64,000 nt of DNA from JAKACA01 sp963769255 (GCA_963769255.1 CAVYKV010000001.1:3472001-3536000), one strand, 5' to 3'. Counted from the stretch's first letter, positions 25,234 through 35,285 are shown. Translations and numbers: made by a program. Notes: generated by a model from the letters alone, not told the origin.

Positions 25234-25641
25234 TCAACCCTCCTCGGCGCCGGCCGCATCGGCCGGCGACGCCGCCTTGGCAGCCGCCTTCGTGCGGGGG
25301 GCCGCCCGGCCCGCCGCCGACTTCTTCACCGGGGTCCCGCGGCCCGGCCGGGTGCGGTTCTTCGGCGCCGGCTTGGCAGGCCGCGTCGCCTGGAACTCGC
25401 CCCACACGCCGGAGATCTCGAGGAGCTTGCGGACGGTCTCGGTCGGCTGCGCCCCCTTCGACAGCCACTCGATGGCCTTCTCGCTCTTCACGTGGATCTC
25501 GGAGGGCTCTTGACGTGGCGCGTAGGTGCCGACGATCTCGATGAAGCGCCCGTCGCGGGGCGAACGGCTGTCGGCCGCCACGATCCGGTACGTGGGCTGC
25601 TTCTTCTTTCCTACGCGCATGAGGCGGAGCTTGACGGACAA
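25234..25641 (-). CDS. rpsP: 30S ribosomal protein S16 with basic C-terminal tail
   Basis: 135 aa. The S16 core occupies residues 1-85 (MSVKLRLMRVGKKKQPTYRI, DGRFIEIVGTYAPR, KAIEWLSKGAQPTETVRKLL). A Lys/Ala/Pro-rich tail of about 50 residues follows (NRTRPGRGTPVKKSAAGRAA), as often found in actinobacteria, probably disordered and RNA-contacting. First gene of the rpsP-khpA-rimM-trmD unit; it lies 55 bp after ffh. Confidence 0.95.
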   Translation of the reverse strand: MSVKLRLMRVGKKKQPTYRIVAADSRSPRDGRFIEIVGTYAPRQEPSEIHVKSEKAIEWLSKGAQPTETVRKLLEISGVWGEFQATRPAKPAPKNRTRPGRGTPVKKSAAGRAAPRTKAAAKAASPADAAGAEEG

Positions 25642-25696
25642 GGGGTTTCTCTTTCTCTCTGGGTGACGAACTCTCGGGCTGCTCCGGCGGGGGCTG

Positions 25697-27070
25697 CTAC
25701 TGCGAGCCCCGGGTGGACGGGGTGAACCGTCCGCCGCCCTTCTGCTTGCTCTTCTTCGGCTTCTTGCCGGCGCCGGTGACCATCCTGCTCATCGGGCCGA
25801 GGGACCGCACCATCTTCTGCATCTCTTTGAACTGCTTGAGGAGGCTGTTGACGTCCGCCGTGGTCGTGCCGCTGCCGGTGGCAATGCGGCTGCGCCGCGA
25901 ACCGTCGATGGCCGTGAGGCCGCGGCGCTCCTCCGGCGTCATCGACTTGATGATCGCCTCGATGCGCCCCACGTCCTTGTCATCGATCTTGGCATCCCGG
26001 AAGTCCTTCGGCACGCCGGGGAGCATCCCGAGCATGCCCTGCAGCGGTCCCATGCGCTTGATCTGCTGCAGCTGCTCGAGAAAGTCCTCCAGGGAGAACT
26101 GCCCGGCCATGAGCTTCTCGGTCGCCTTCTCGGCGACCCCGGCGTCGTACTCGCGCTCGGCCTTCTCGATGAGGCTGAGCACGTCGCCCATCCCGAGGAT
26201 GCGACTGGCGAGGCGGTCCGGGTAGAACGACTCGAAGTCGGCGACGCGCTCCCCCGTGGAGACGAAGGCGATGGGCTTGCCGACGACCTGCTTCACGGAG
26301 AGGGCCGCCCCGCCGCGGGCGTCGCCGTCGACCTTCGTCAGGATGATGCCGTCGAGCGCCAGGGTCTCGTTGAAGGCCTCCGCCGTGCGCACGGCGTCCT
26401 GGCCGGTCATGGCGTCGACGACGAAGAACGTGTAGTCGGGCCTCGTCGCCTCCGAGATGGCCCGCACCTCGGCCATGAGCGCCTCGTCGATGGCGAGGCG
26501 GCCCGCTGTGTCGATGACGACGACGTCTCGCCCGAGCCGGATCGCTTCCTCGACGCCCTTGCGGGCCACCGTGACCGGGTCGGTCGGCTCGGAGAAGACG
26601 GCGGCACCGACCTCCGCCCCGAGGACGCGCAGCTGCTCGACGGCAGCGGGCCGCTGCAGGTCGGCAGCGACGAGGAGGGGCTGGCGGCCCTGCTGCCTGA
26701 ACCAGCGAGCCAGCTTGGCGGCCGTCGTCGTCTTGCCGGAGCCCTGCAGGCCGGCGAGGAGGACGACGGTCGGCGGCTTCGAGGCGTAGCGGATCTTGAG
26801 CGGCTCGCCTCCGAGGGTGTTCGTCAGCTCTTCGTTGACGACCTTGATGACCTGCTGGGCGGGTGTGAGGCTCTTCGAGAGCTCGGCGCCGCTGCACCGC
26901 TGCCGGATGGCCTCGATGAGGTCGCGAACGACGGCGAGGTTGACGTCGGCCTCGAGGAGGGCGACGCGGATCTCGCGGAGGACTTCGTTGACCTCGGCGT
27001 CGCCGAGGCGCCCGCGGCTGCGCAGGCGCGAGAAAATCCCCTCGAAACGGTCGGTCAGCGTCTCGAACAT
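25697..27070 (-). CDS. ffh: Signal recognition particle GTPase Ffh
   Basis: 457 aa. The N domain and G domain (VVLLAGLQGSGKTTTAAKLA; VVIDTAGRLAIDEALMAEVR; ILTKVDGDARGGAALSVKQV) are followed by the Met-rich M domain (MGPLQGMLGMLPGVPKDFRD; MQKMVRSLGPMSRMVTGAGK) that binds signal peptides and 4.5S RNA. Together with FtsY it targets membrane proteins. The basic C-terminal end KKPKKSKQKGGGRF is typical. Lies 69 bp after ftsY. Confidence 0.97.
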   Translation of the reverse strand: MFETLTDRFEGIFSRLRSRGRLGDAEVNEVLREIRVALLEADVNLAVVRDLIEAIRQRCSGAELSKSLTPAQQVIKVVNEELTNTLGGEPLKIRYASKPPTVVLLAGLQGSGKTTTAAKLARWFRQQGRQPLLVAADLQRPAAVEQLRVLGAEVGAAVFSEPTDPVTVARKGVEEAIRLGRDVVVIDTAGRLAIDEALMAEVRAISEATRPDYTFFVVDAMTGQDAVRTAEAFNETLALDGIILTKVDGDARGGAALSVKQVVGKPIAFVSTGERVADFESFYPDRLASRILGMGDVLSLIEKAEREYDAGVAEKATEKLMAGQFSLEDFLEQLQQIKRMGPLQGMLGMLPGVPKDFRDAKIDDKDVGRIEAIIKSMTPEERRGLTAIDGSRRSRIATGSGTTTADVNSLLKQFKEMQKMVRSLGPMSRMVTGAGKKPKKSKQKGGGRFTPSTRGSQ

Positions 27071-27139
27071 GAGTTGTGCCAGGTTAGCCGGGGTGGGCTC
27101 CCGGTCCGGAACCGGTGCCCGTGCCCTCCGACCGGCAGC

Positions 27140-28249
27140 TCAGCCGAACAAGGCCGCCACGAACTCGCCGGGCTCGAACTCGACCAGGTCGGCCGCCGAT
27201 TCGCCCACGCCGACGAGCTTGATCGGGATGCCGAGCTCGTGGCGGATGGCGAGGACGACGCCGCCCTTGGCGGTGCCGTCGAGCTTCGTGAGGACGACAC
27301 CCGTGACCCCGACCGCCTCGGTGAACTGCTTGGCCTGCACGAGCCCGTTCTGGCCGGTCGTGGCGTCGAGCACGAGGAGCACCTCGGTGAGCTGCCCGGG
27401 AGGCCGCTCGGCGATGCGCTTCACCTTGCGCAGCTCGTCCATCAGGTTGACCTTGGTGTGGAGCCGGCCAGCCGTGTCGGCCAGCACGAGATCGGCGTTG
27501 CGGGCGGCGGCGTGCGCGACGGCGTCGAAGATGACCGAGGAGGGGTCGGCCCCTTCCGAGCCCCTGATGAGGGAGGCGTCGGCGCGCTCGGCCCAGGTCT
27601 CGAGCTGCTCGCCGGCGGCCGCCCGGAAGGTGTCGCCCGCCGCCAGCACGACCGCGCGGCCCTCCGAGCGCTCGCGGGCCGCCAACTTGCCGATCGTCGT
27701 CGTCTTGCCGACGCCGTTCACGCCCACGAAGAGCCACACCGTCGGGCCGTCGCCCTCACCGAGGGCGAGGTCGGGCATGTCGCCGTCGAAGATGGCCTCG
27801 AGGTCGGCCCGCAAGGCCGTCAGCAGCGCCTCCGGCGTCTTCTCGACGGCGCCCGAGCGCAACTTCGCCCGCAGGTCATCCAGCACCTGCGCCGTCGTGG
27901 CGACGCCGGCGTCGGCGAGCAGCAGGGCCTCCTCGAGCTCGTCGAAGGTGGCGTCGTCGATCTCCCGTCGACGGATGCCGTCGAGGTAGCCGCCGAGCAG
28001 CTGGCGGGCCTTGCCGAGGCGGTCCCGGAGGGCGGGGCGCTCCGCCAGGACCGCCGGCTCGACCCCGTGGGCGGGCTCGGCTTCCTCGGCCGGGGGCGCC
28101 TCCACCTTGCTTCGCTCGGGTGCGAGCCGGGTGGGGGCGGGGGGCGCCGCCGGCCGGCGGCTCCTCCGGCGGGAGCGGGTGGAGACGACGAGGCCGGCGC
28201 CCCCGAGAAGGACGACGAAGACGACCACGAGGACGATGACGAGAGTCAT
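27140..28249 (-). CDS. ftsY: Signal recognition particle receptor FtsY
   Basis: 369 aa. A true N-terminal membrane helix (MTLVIVLVVVFVVLLGGAGL) is followed by basic RSRRRSRR, a short Pro/Ala/Glu linker and the NG domain: VWLFVGVNGVGKTTTIGKLA, VLADTAGRLHTKVNLMDELR, VVLTKLDGTAKGGVVLAIRH. The helix suggests constitutive membrane anchoring, as in other actinobacteria. It lies between smc and ffh; 161 bp of sequence without a gene separates it from smc. Confidence 0.96.
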   Translation of the reverse strand: MTLVIVLVVVFVVLLGGAGLVVSTRSRRRSRRPAAPPAPTRLAPERSKVEAPPAEEAEPAHGVEPAVLAERPALRDRLGKARQLLGGYLDGIRRREIDDATFDELEEALLLADAGVATTAQVLDDLRAKLRSGAVEKTPEALLTALRADLEAIFDGDMPDLALGEGDGPTVWLFVGVNGVGKTTTIGKLAARERSEGRAVVLAAGDTFRAAAGEQLETWAERADASLIRGSEGADPSSVIFDAVAHAAARNADLVLADTAGRLHTKVNLMDELRKVKRIAERPPGQLTEVLLVLDATTGQNGLVQAKQFTEAVGVTGVVLTKLDGTAKGGVVLAIRHELGIPIKLVGVGESAADLVEFEPGEFVAALFG

Positions 28250-28410
28250 GGCCGGGCGAGCCTACCGGGAGTCGGGGAGGTCCTCCGTGGCCGCTGAGGC
28301 TGCTTCGGGCGTTGGATCGCGGACACACGTGTCCCGCCCGACTACTCGAAAAGGGACGCCGGGGCTCCGCTCAGAAAACCCCGACGGTCCTCGGTACCGC
28401 CGGCGCCCGC

Positions 28411-31400
28411 TCAGAGACGGGTGCCCTCCTTGAGGCGCTCGCTCACGACCTTGGAGGCACCGCCGGGCTGCATGCTGACCCCGTAGAGAATGTCGGCCGA
28501 CTCCATCGTGCGCTTCTGGTGCGACACCACGAGGAGCTGCGCCTCGGAGCGGAATTCGTCCATGAGGTCGAGGAAGCGGTGCAGGTTGATGTCGTCGAGG
28601 GCCGCCTCCACCTCGTCCATCAGGTAGAAGGGCGAGGGGCGGCTGCGGAAGACGGCGAACAGGAAGGCGAGGGCTACGAGGGAACGCTCGCCGCCCGACA
28701 GGAGCGAGAGTCGGCGGACGTTGCGGCCGGCCGGCCGGGCTTCGATCTCCACCCCGGTCGCCAGGAGGTCGTCGGGGTCGACGAGGCTGAGACGGCCCGT
28801 CCCGCCCGGGAAGAGGGTCGAGAAGAGCGACTCGAAGTGCCGGGAGACGTCGACAAAGGCCTCGTTGAAGCCGCTCACGATCTCCTCGTCGACGGCGCGC
28901 ACCACGCGGGCGAGCTCCCGGCGCGTCGCCCGCACGTCCTCGAGCTGGCCGGAGAGGAACGTGTCGCGCTCCTCGAGGGCGGCCAGCTCCTCCAGCGCCA
29001 GCGGGTTCACCGGCCCGAGGAGGCGCAGCTCGCGGTCGAGCTCGCGCACCCGGGCGGCCGGGGGGGTGCCCGGTGGCAGCTCCGGGCAGTCGGCGGCCAT
29101 GGCGTCGGCGGGTTCGGTTTCGAGCTCGGTTCGCAGCGACTGGACGGCCGACTCCAGGCGGACGCGCAGCTCGGCCAGCTCCAGCTCCACGCGTTGTGAG
29201 CGCTCGCGAACGCCGGCGAGATCCCGCTCGGCGGCGCTGCGGGCGGTGCGCGACTCCGTCAGCCGGCCGGTGATGGACGACACGGCTGCGTCGTGCCGGG
29301 CGCGCCGCTCACGCAGCTGGCCGAGTGCCCCTTCCAGCCGGCGCCGGGCGGACGCGATGGATTCGGCGAGCCGCTCGAGCGCACGCGCCGAGGTCTCGAG
29401 GCGCCGGCGACGGCCCGCCGCCTCCGTTCGCTCCGCCTCGTAGCCGGCGAGGCGTTCCTCGATCTGGCGCCGCCGGCCCGCCAAGCCGTTGCGGCGCTCC
29501 TCCACGGAGGCGGCGCGCACCTCCCACTCCGCCCGCCGGGCGGCGAGCGCCCGGGCGCGCTCGTCGAGCTGACGGCGGTCGGCGGCTGCCACCTCGGCGA
29601 GATCGGCGATGTCCCGCTCACGGCGCTCGGCCGCTTCGAGATCCGCCTCGCGGGCGACGAGTGTCTCGCGGAGCCCAGCCACGGCCGTCCGGTGCTGCGA
29701 GAGGGCGGCTGACACGGCGGGCGCCTGCTCACGGAGCAGCTGCAGGCGCCGCCCCACCTCGGCCCGCTGCTCGCCCTCGTGACGGGCCTCCGCCGCCGCC
29801 GTGGCGAAGATGCGGCCGCGCTCAGCCGCCGCCGCCCGAGCGGCGGCGTACGCCTGGCGAGCGGTGTCGGCGTGTGCCCGAGCCGCCCCGGCCACCCGGC
29901 CGGCCGCCGTGGCCTCCTGCCTGACGGCCTCCAGGGCCGCCTTCGTGGCACCGGCGCGGCCGGCCCCGAGGCGCCACTCGTCGGCCCCGAAGCGGTCGCC
30001 CTCGAGCGTCACGACGGCGCCCCCGGCGGGAAGCCTCTCGACGAGGTCGAGTGCCTGCTCGAGACCGCCCCTGCAGAGCACGACGCCGGCGAGCAGGCGG
30101 TCGAGGAGCGGCTCGACGCCGGCGTGCGTCGCCCGTACGCACGATCGCAGTTGCTCACCGCCCGGGGCGCCGGCGCCGGCCGGCCCGAGCGGGGCAGCGG
30201 GCGCGGCGGCGGCCCGGAGCACGGATCCGCCGATGCCGGCCTGACGGAGGTACTCGAGGGCGCCGCGCGCCTGTGAGGAACCCTCGACCACGACCGCTCG
30301 CAAGGCGTCGGATACGGCGGCTTCGAAGGCGAGCTCGCAGCCCTCGTCGAGCTCGACGACGTCGAGCAGGGTCCCGAGCACGCCCGGTCGCCCCGCGAGG
30401 TGCTCGACACCTGCCCGGGCATGGGCGTCGTCGAGCGCCACCTGCAGGGCCTGGGCGCGGGCCTCGAGGCCCTGGGCTCGTTCGACGGCCTCGCGCGCCG
30501 CCGACTCGGCGGCCATGACGGAGGCCGCCGCCAGCCGGTCGGCCTCCTCGGCGGCGAGGAGGAGCGTTTGTGCCTCGCCGGCGGCAATCGCTGCCCGCTC
30601 GCACTCGATGCCGGCCTGGGCGAGGGCGACCTCCGCCTCGGACATCTGGCGGCTGAGGGCGGACTCCCGCTCGAGGGCGGCGGCGATGGCCTCCCGCGCC
30701 GAGGCCAGCTCGCCGCCGACGGCGTCCCGCAACCGGCGCAGTCGGGCGCATTCGGCCGCCGCCGACGACGGCGTGAGCCCCTCGCCGGCGTCGCCGACGC
30801 CCGCCCAAGCGGACTCGGCGGAGGCGAGCTCGGTGGCGGCCGTCTCGAGGGCGTAGCGCTCCGGCTCGAGGGAGGCGGCGAGCTCCGAGGTGTCCCCGAG
30901 CTCGGCGTCGAGGCGGGCCGCCTCGGCTTCGAGGGCGGCCACGACGTCGGCCCGGGCGCTCTGGGCGAGGGCGGCCGAGGTGCTGCGACGCCGCTCGACG
31001 ATCACGTTGGCGATGCCGCGTGCCCGCTCGGCCAGTCGCTCGGCCGACCCGAGCGTGGGGACGACGTCGTCCGCCTGCTCGGCCGTGAGGGCGGCCTCGG
31101 CGGCCGAGACGAGCTCGTCGAGGCGGGAGAGCTCGCCCGTGAGGCGCCCCTCCTCCGACTCGTTGCTCCGGCGAGCGTTCTCCGCCTCCTCGAGGCGCCG
31201 CTGCAGGGCGGCGAGCTCCTTGCCGGCGAGGTGCAGGCGGAGGGCGCGGAGCTCCCGGACGAGGGAGTCGTGGCGGCGAGCGGCCTCTGCCTGGCGCTCG
31301 AGCGGGCGGAGCTGGCGGCGCACCTCGCGGTGGAGGTCCTGCAGGCGCAGGAGGTTCGCCTCCGTCGCCTCGATGCGGCGTTCCGCCCGCTCACGGCGGC

Positions 31401-31926
31401 GCCGGAACTTGAGGATGCCAGCGGCCTCCTCGATGACGGCTCGCCGGTCCTCCGGCCGCGCCTGCAGGACGGCGTCGAGCTGGCCCTGGCCCATGATGAC
31501 GTGCTGCTGCCGGCCGACGCCGGCGTCCGAGAGGAGCTCCTGGATGTCGAGGAGGCGACAGGGCGCCCCGTTCATCGAGTACTCGCTCTCGCCCGTGCGG
31601 AAGAGGGTGCGGGTGATGGTGACCTCGGCGACGTCGACGGGCAGCCGCCCGGAGGAGTTGTCGACCGTGAGGGAGACCTCCGCGCGCCCGAGGGCCGGGC
31701 GCTTCGAGGTGCCGGCGAAGATGACGTCGTCCATCTTGGAGGACCTGACGACGCGGGGACCCTGGGCTCCGAGCACCCAGGCGACGGCGTCGACGACGTT
31801 CGACTTGCCCGAGCCGTTGGGGCCGACGATGACCGTGACGCCCGGCTCGAACTCGAGCGTCGTCGGATCGGCGAACGACTTGAAGCCACGCAATGACAAC
31901 GACTTGAGGTACACGGCGAGCGCCAC
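28411..31926 (-). CDS. smc: Chromosome segregation protein SMC
   Basis: 1171 aa condensin subunit. Walker A is near the N-terminus (VTVIVGPNGSGKSNVVDAVA); about 320 residues of coiled coil lead to the hinge (residues about 490-640, HLAGRPGVLGTLLDVVELDE), then return coiled coil, the ABC signature LSLLSGGERSLVALAFLFAV and Walker B FYLMDEVEAALDDINLHRFL. It compacts and helps segregate the chromosome with ScpA/ScpB, which are not in the window. The start codon encodes MALAVYLKSLSLRGFKSFAD, the family start. Confidence 0.97.
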   Translation of the reverse strand: MALAVYLKSLSLRGFKSFADPTTLEFEPGVTVIVGPNGSGKSNVVDAVAWVLGAQGPRVVRSSKMDDVIFAGTSKRPALGRAEVSLTVDNSSGRLPVDVAEVTITRTLFRTGESEYSMNGAPCRLLDIQELLSDAGVGRQQHVIMGQGQLDAVLQARPEDRRAVIEEAAGILKFRRRRERAERRIEATEANLLRLQDLHREVRRQLRPLERQAEAARRHDSLVRELRALRLHLAGKELAALQRRLEEAENARRSNESEEGRLTGELSRLDELVSAAEAALTAEQADDVVPTLGSAERLAERARGIANVIVERRRSTSAALAQSARADVVAALEAEAARLDAELGDTSELAASLEPERYALETAATELASAESAWAGVGDAGEGLTPSSAAAECARLRRLRDAVGGELASAREAIAAALERESALSRQMSEAEVALAQAGIECERAAIAAGEAQTLLLAAEEADRLAAASVMAAESAAREAVERAQGLEARAQALQVALDDAHARAGVEHLAGRPGVLGTLLDVVELDEGCELAFEAAVSDALRAVVVEGSSQARGALEYLRQAGIGGSVLRAAAAPAAPLGPAGAGAPGGEQLRSCVRATHAGVEPLLDRLLAGVVLCRGGLEQALDLVERLPAGGAVVTLEGDRFGADEWRLGAGRAGATKAALEAVRQEATAAGRVAGAARAHADTARQAYAAARAAAAERGRIFATAAAEARHEGEQRAEVGRRLQLLREQAPAVSAALSQHRTAVAGLRETLVAREADLEAAERRERDIADLAEVAAADRRQLDERARALAARRAEWEVRAASVEERRNGLAGRRRQIEERLAGYEAERTEAAGRRRRLETSARALERLAESIASARRRLEGALGQLRERRARHDAAVSSITGRLTESRTARSAAERDLAGVRERSQRVELELAELRVRLESAVQSLRTELETEPADAMAADCPELPPGTPPAARVRELDRELRLLGPVNPLALEELAALEERDTFLSGQLEDVRATRRELARVVRAVDEEIVSGFNEAFVDVSRHFESLFSTLFPGGTGRLSLVDPDDLLATGVEIEARPAGRNVRRLSLLSGGERSLVALAFLFAVFRSRPSPFYLMDEVEAALDDINLHRFLDLMDEFRSEAQLLVVSHQKRTMESADILYGVSMQPGGASKVVSERLKEGTRL

Positions 31927-32006
31927 GCTAGCGGTCGCCGCGGCGGGAGCCGGGGATGTCCGCCGGGCCCGGGAGACGCCCGATCACTGTTGCTTTCAGC
32001 GGCCTT

Positions 32007-32853
32007 TCACCGTTGGCAACTCTCGCAACAGTAGGCAACACGAGCCCCAAACCGCACCCTCGAGATGGGGGTCCCGCACACCGTGCACGGCTCCCCGAGG
32101 CGGTCGTAGACGCGATGGTGGTGCTGGTAGGAGCCGAGGCTCCCCATGAGGTCGCGGTATCGCTCGTCCTTGAGGGAGGAGCCACGCAGCGCGACGGCCT
32201 TGCGGAGCAGCCGGAGGGTCGCCCTCGAGAGGCGGGCGACCTCCTCGGGCGAGAGCGTCTCGGTGCGGCGGTCGGGCCGCACGCCGGCGGCGAAGCAGAA
32301 TCTCGTCGGCGTAGATGCTCCCCACGCCCGAGATGACGCCCTGGTCGGTGAGGGCGGCCTTCAGCGCCACGCGACGGGCGCCCAGACGCTCCCGCAAGAC
32401 CCGGGCGGGGAGCCCGTCCACGAGCGGGTCGGGCCCGAAGCGGGTGAAGTCGACGGGCAGCCCGTCCGGCCCCACGTCGCCGGTGACGTACCACTCCCCG
32501 AAGGTGCGCGGGTCGACGAAGTGCAGCTCGCTCCCGTCGTCGAGCTCCGCCACGACGTGGGTGTGGGGCAGGGCCGGGGGCGACCCGGCGGCCGAGGGGT
32601 CGACCCAGAGGAGCTGGCCCGTCATGCGCAGATGGATGACGAGGACCTGGCCGTCGTCGAGCTCGAGGGCGAGGAACTTGCCTTTCCGCCGGACCGCCTC
32701 GACCCGGCGGCCCCGGATGCGCTCGGCGAGCTCGGCGGCGTCCTGCCGCCGCACCGTTCTCCGGCCGGAGACGCGGACCTCCACGAAACGGCGGCCGACG
32801 AGGCGCTCCTCGAGGCCACGCCGGACGGTCTCGACCTCCGGGAGCTCAGGCAA
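32007..32853 (-). CDS. mutM: Formamidopyrimidine-DNA glycosylase (Fpg/MutM), frameshifted
   Basis: Base-excision repair enzyme for 8-oxoG and FapyG. The N-terminal frame gives the catalytic Pro2-Glu3 (MPELPEVETVRRGLEERLVG) and FVDPRTFGEWYVTGDVG through GVGSIYADEI. At 32298-32302 the frame breaks; the next frame continues AAGVRPDRRTETLSPEEVAR and ends with the zinc finger CTVCGTPISRVRFGARVAYC...CESC. Span length is 847 bp, one more than a multiple of three, so a single extra base explains it. Removing one T from GATTC gives YADEICFAAGVRPDR and a 281-aa normal-length protein. As given, the zinc finger would be lost. Confidence 0.9.
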
Positions 32854-33577
32854 GCACGCTCGGATCGACTACGGGCAGCTCGACCGGCCATCGTCCTCGC
32901 AGCACCGTGAGGGCCTCCACGGCCGCCCGGCGCTCGGCGTCCTTCTTCGAGGAGCCGTGGCCGGTGCCGAGCTGCTCGCCTCCGACCCGTACCAGAGCAG
33001 TGAACTGCTTGGCGTGATCGGGGCCGCGCTCTTGCACGGAGTAGAGGGGAAGGCCGAGGCTCAGCTGAGCCGCCAGCTCCTGCAGGCGGTTCTTCGGGTC
33101 GCCGAGGCGCGCCTCGGAGGCCACGGCGGCGATGCGGGGGCCGAGGAGCTCGAGCACGAACCGCTGAGCCCCCTCGATGCCGGCGGCGAGGTAGACGGCC
33201 CCGATGACCGCCTCCAGGCAGTCGGCCAGCAGGGAGGACTTCTCGCGGCCGCCCGATGTCTCCTCCCCCTTGCCCACGAGGAGCGCCTCGCCGATCCCGA
33301 GGCCGCGGGCCACCGGCGCCAGCGCCAGCGTGCTCACGACGGCGGCCCGCACGCGGGCGAGGTCGCCCTCGGGCAGCTCCGGGAAGGAAGCGAAGAGGTG
33401 GTCGGTGACGACGAGGCCGAGGACGGCGTCGCCCAGGAGCTCGAGCCGCTCGTTGGAGGCCTGCGGCGGGTACTCGGCGCAATAGGAGCGGTGGGAGCGG
33501 GCCTCCCGCAGGAGCTCCGGCGGGATGTGGTAGGGCGCCAGCCGCTCTTCGAAAGACGAGGCGGTGTCGTCGTCCAC
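32846..33577 (-). CDS. rnc: Ribonuclease III
   Basis: 243 aa dsRNA endonuclease for rRNA and mRNA processing. Signature ERLELLGDAVLGLVVTDHLF contains the acidic metal ligands; the second acidic set is in DCLEAVIGAVYLAAG. The C-terminal double-stranded RNA-binding domain is NRLQELAAQLSLGLPLYSVQ through GSSKKDAERRAAVEALTVL. It overlaps mutM by 8 bp and sits 19 bp after acpP: the common acpP-rnc-mutM-smc order. Confidence 0.95.
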   Translation of the reverse strand: MDDDTASSFEERLAPYHIPPELLREARSHRSYCAEYPPQASNERLELLGDAVLGLVVTDHLFASFPELPEGDLARVRAAVVSTLALAPVARGLGIGEALLVGKGEETSGGREKSSLLADCLEAVIGAVYLAAGIEGAQRFVLELLGPRIAAVASEARLGDPKNRLQELAAQLSLGLPLYSVQERGPDHAKQFTALVRVGGEQLGTGHGSSKKDAERRAAVEALTVLRGRWPVELPVVDPSVLA

Positions 33578-33596
33578 GGAGGTCAGGCTCGGGAGG

Positions 33597-33884
33597 TCAG
33601 TCTGCGGGCAGCTTGGCCGTGACGTAGTCGACGGCGTCGCGCACCGTGCGCAGATCCTCGAGGTCCTCGTCGTCGATGCGGAACCCCACGACCCGGTCGC
33701 TCAGCTCCTCCTCCAGCGCCTCCACGAGCTCGATGAGGGCGAGGGAGTCGGCGTCGAGGTCGTCTGCGAAGGAGGAGGACTCCGTGATGGAGGCGGCGTC
33801 GATCTCCAGGATCTCGGCCAGCTGGTTGCGGACGATCTCGAGGACGTCGCTTCGTGTCAAGGAACTGCCATTCACGTCGGCCAC
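33597..33884 (-). CDS. acpP: Acyl carrier protein
   Basis: 95 aa. The phosphopantetheine-accepting Ser is in FADDLDADSLALIELVEALE (the usual DSL motif). It carries acyl chains for fatty acid and phospholipid synthesis. The N-terminus is about 15 residues longer than E. coli ACP. It lies between plsX and rnc, consistent with a lipid role. ATG 33884 follows a GGAGG-like site. Confidence 0.94.
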   Translation of the reverse strand: MADVNGSSLTRSDVLEIVRNQLAEILEIDAASITESSSFADDLDADSLALIELVEALEEELSDRVVGFRIDDEDLEDLRTVRDAVDYVTAKLPAD

Positions 33885-34030
33885 GGGGGCTTCCTCCTAC
33901 GTCGGGTCCGGCTCGGATGCTACCGCCGGGGGGCCGGCGGGACGGGGCCGTGACCGGGCCGGCCCGGCCGCCCGCGGGGTGGCGGGCGAGGCGGGCGATC
34001 CCGGCAGGCTGGCCGGCACCGCCCTCCCCG

Positions 34031-35032
34031 TCAGGCGCCGACGGCGGCCGCCAGCTTGCCGGCGAGCCCTCCCTCCGCGAGGTCGTGACCGACGCGGATG
34101 GCGTTCACGATCGCCCGAGCGGAGGAGGAGCCGTGACTGATGATGCAGACGCCCTTCAGGCCGAGCAGCATGGCGCCGCCCGTGTTCTCCGGGTCGAGCG
34201 GCTCCGCCCGCTCGAGCAGGCTCGGCAGCAGGACGTCGCCCGCCGCCTTGTTCTCCGGCGTCGAGGCGAAGACTTCGAGGAGGATGTTCATGAACACCCG
34301 CAGCGCCCCCTCCAGCGTCTTGAGGGCGACGTTGCCGGTGAAGCCGTCCGTCACGATCACCTGCACGCCACCGGCGAGAAGGTCGCGCCCCTCGGCGTTG
34401 CCCACGAACTCGAAGCCGTCCGCGGCCGGGGCGGAGGCGAGGAGGGCGTGGGCGTCCTTTGTGAGGGCGTTTCCCTTCGAGGCCTCCTCGCCGATGGAGA
34501 GGAGGGCGACCTTCGGCCGCTCCATCCCGTACCGCTCGCGATAGAAGGCGGCCCCCATCTGGGCGAACTGCACGAGCCACTCGGGCTGGCAGTCGGAGTT
34601 GGCGCCGGCGTCCACGAGCACGCTCGGGTGCTCCCCGAGGGCGGGCATCGGCGTGGCGATGCAGGGTCGGGAGACGCCGGGCAGCCGCCCCATCCGCAAG
34701 AGGGCGCTCGCCATGGTGGCGCCCGTGTTCCCGGCGCTCACCATGGCGCAGGCCTTGCCGTCACGGACGGCTTCGGCGGCACGGACGAGCGAGGAGTCCT
34801 TCTTCGTCCTCACGGCTTTGGCGGCATCCTCCGACATGCCGATGACCTCGCTCGCCGGGATGACCTCGAGACCGCCCGTGTCGCCGAGGGAGCCGTCGTC
34901 CGGTCCGACGAGGACGACGTCGAGCCCGAGCTCCTCGGCGGCCCGCCGCGCTCCGGCGACGATCTCGCCCGGGGCACGGTCGCCGCCCATGGCGTCGACG
35001 GCGACGGGAAGACGGCCGCCCGGTCCGCTCAT
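34031..35032 (-). CDS. plsX: Phosphate acyltransferase PlsX
   Basis: 333 aa. Converts acyl-ACP and phosphate to acyl-phosphate for phospholipid synthesis. Conserved elements: VAVDAMGGDRAPGEIVAGAR, MVSAGNTGATMASALLRMGR, VLVDAGANSDCQPEWLVQFA, VIVTDGFTGNVALKTLEGAL. ATG 35032 gives MSGPGGRLPVAVDAMGGD, the family start; the longer upstream frame runs into rpmF and is not coding. A 146-bp gap without a gene separates it from acpP. Confidence 0.95.
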   Translation of the reverse strand: MSGPGGRLPVAVDAMGGDRAPGEIVAGARRAAEELGLDVVLVGPDDGSLGDTGGLEVIPASEVIGMSEDAAKAVRTKKDSSLVRAAEAVRDGKACAMVSAGNTGATMASALLRMGRLPGVSRPCIATPMPALGEHPSVLVDAGANSDCQPEWLVQFAQMGAAFYRERYGMERPKVALLSIGEEASKGNALTKDAHALLASAPAADGFEFVGNAEGRDLLAGGVQVIVTDGFTGNVALKTLEGALRVFMNILLEVFASTPENKAAGDVLLPSLLERAEPLDPENTGGAMLLGLKGVCIISHGSSSARAIVNAIRVGHDLAEGGLAGKLAAAVGA

Positions 35033-35105
35033 GCCGGCAGGCCTGCCGGGCCGGGGTCGCCGGTTGTTACCGGGAGGGCGATGTCCGCCCCCGTCGGCAT
35101 GGTGC

Positions 35106-35285
35106 TCAATCGACCTCGATCGCCTGGCGGCCGTGGTACCACCCGCAATGCGGGCAGACGACGTGGGGGAGCTTGGCGCGGCGGCACTGCGGGCAGATGC
35201 TGCGCGCCGGCTCCTTGAGCGTCCAGGCGGCGGCGCGGCGGCTCCGGCTCTTCGACTTCGAGGTCTTCTTCTTCGGGACGGCCAT
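35106..35285 (-). CDS. rpmF: 50S ribosomal protein L32
   Basis: 59 aa, not easily seen because of its size. Starts MAVPKKKTSKSKSRSRRAAA and carries the zinc-binding cysteine pairs in ICPQCRRAKLPHVVCPHCGW, so it is the C+ (zinc-containing) form. Located 10 bp after DUF177 and 73 bp before plsX, the classic DUF177-rpmF-plsX order. Confidence 0.95.
   Translation of the reverse strand: MAVPKKKTSKSKSRSRRAAAWTLKEPARSICPQCRRAKLPHVVCPHCGWYHGRQAIEVD

Noticed and set aside
28250..28410. Small RNA or gene between ftsY and smc
   Set aside because: No open frame with a ribosome site, no clear promoter and no convincing structure.
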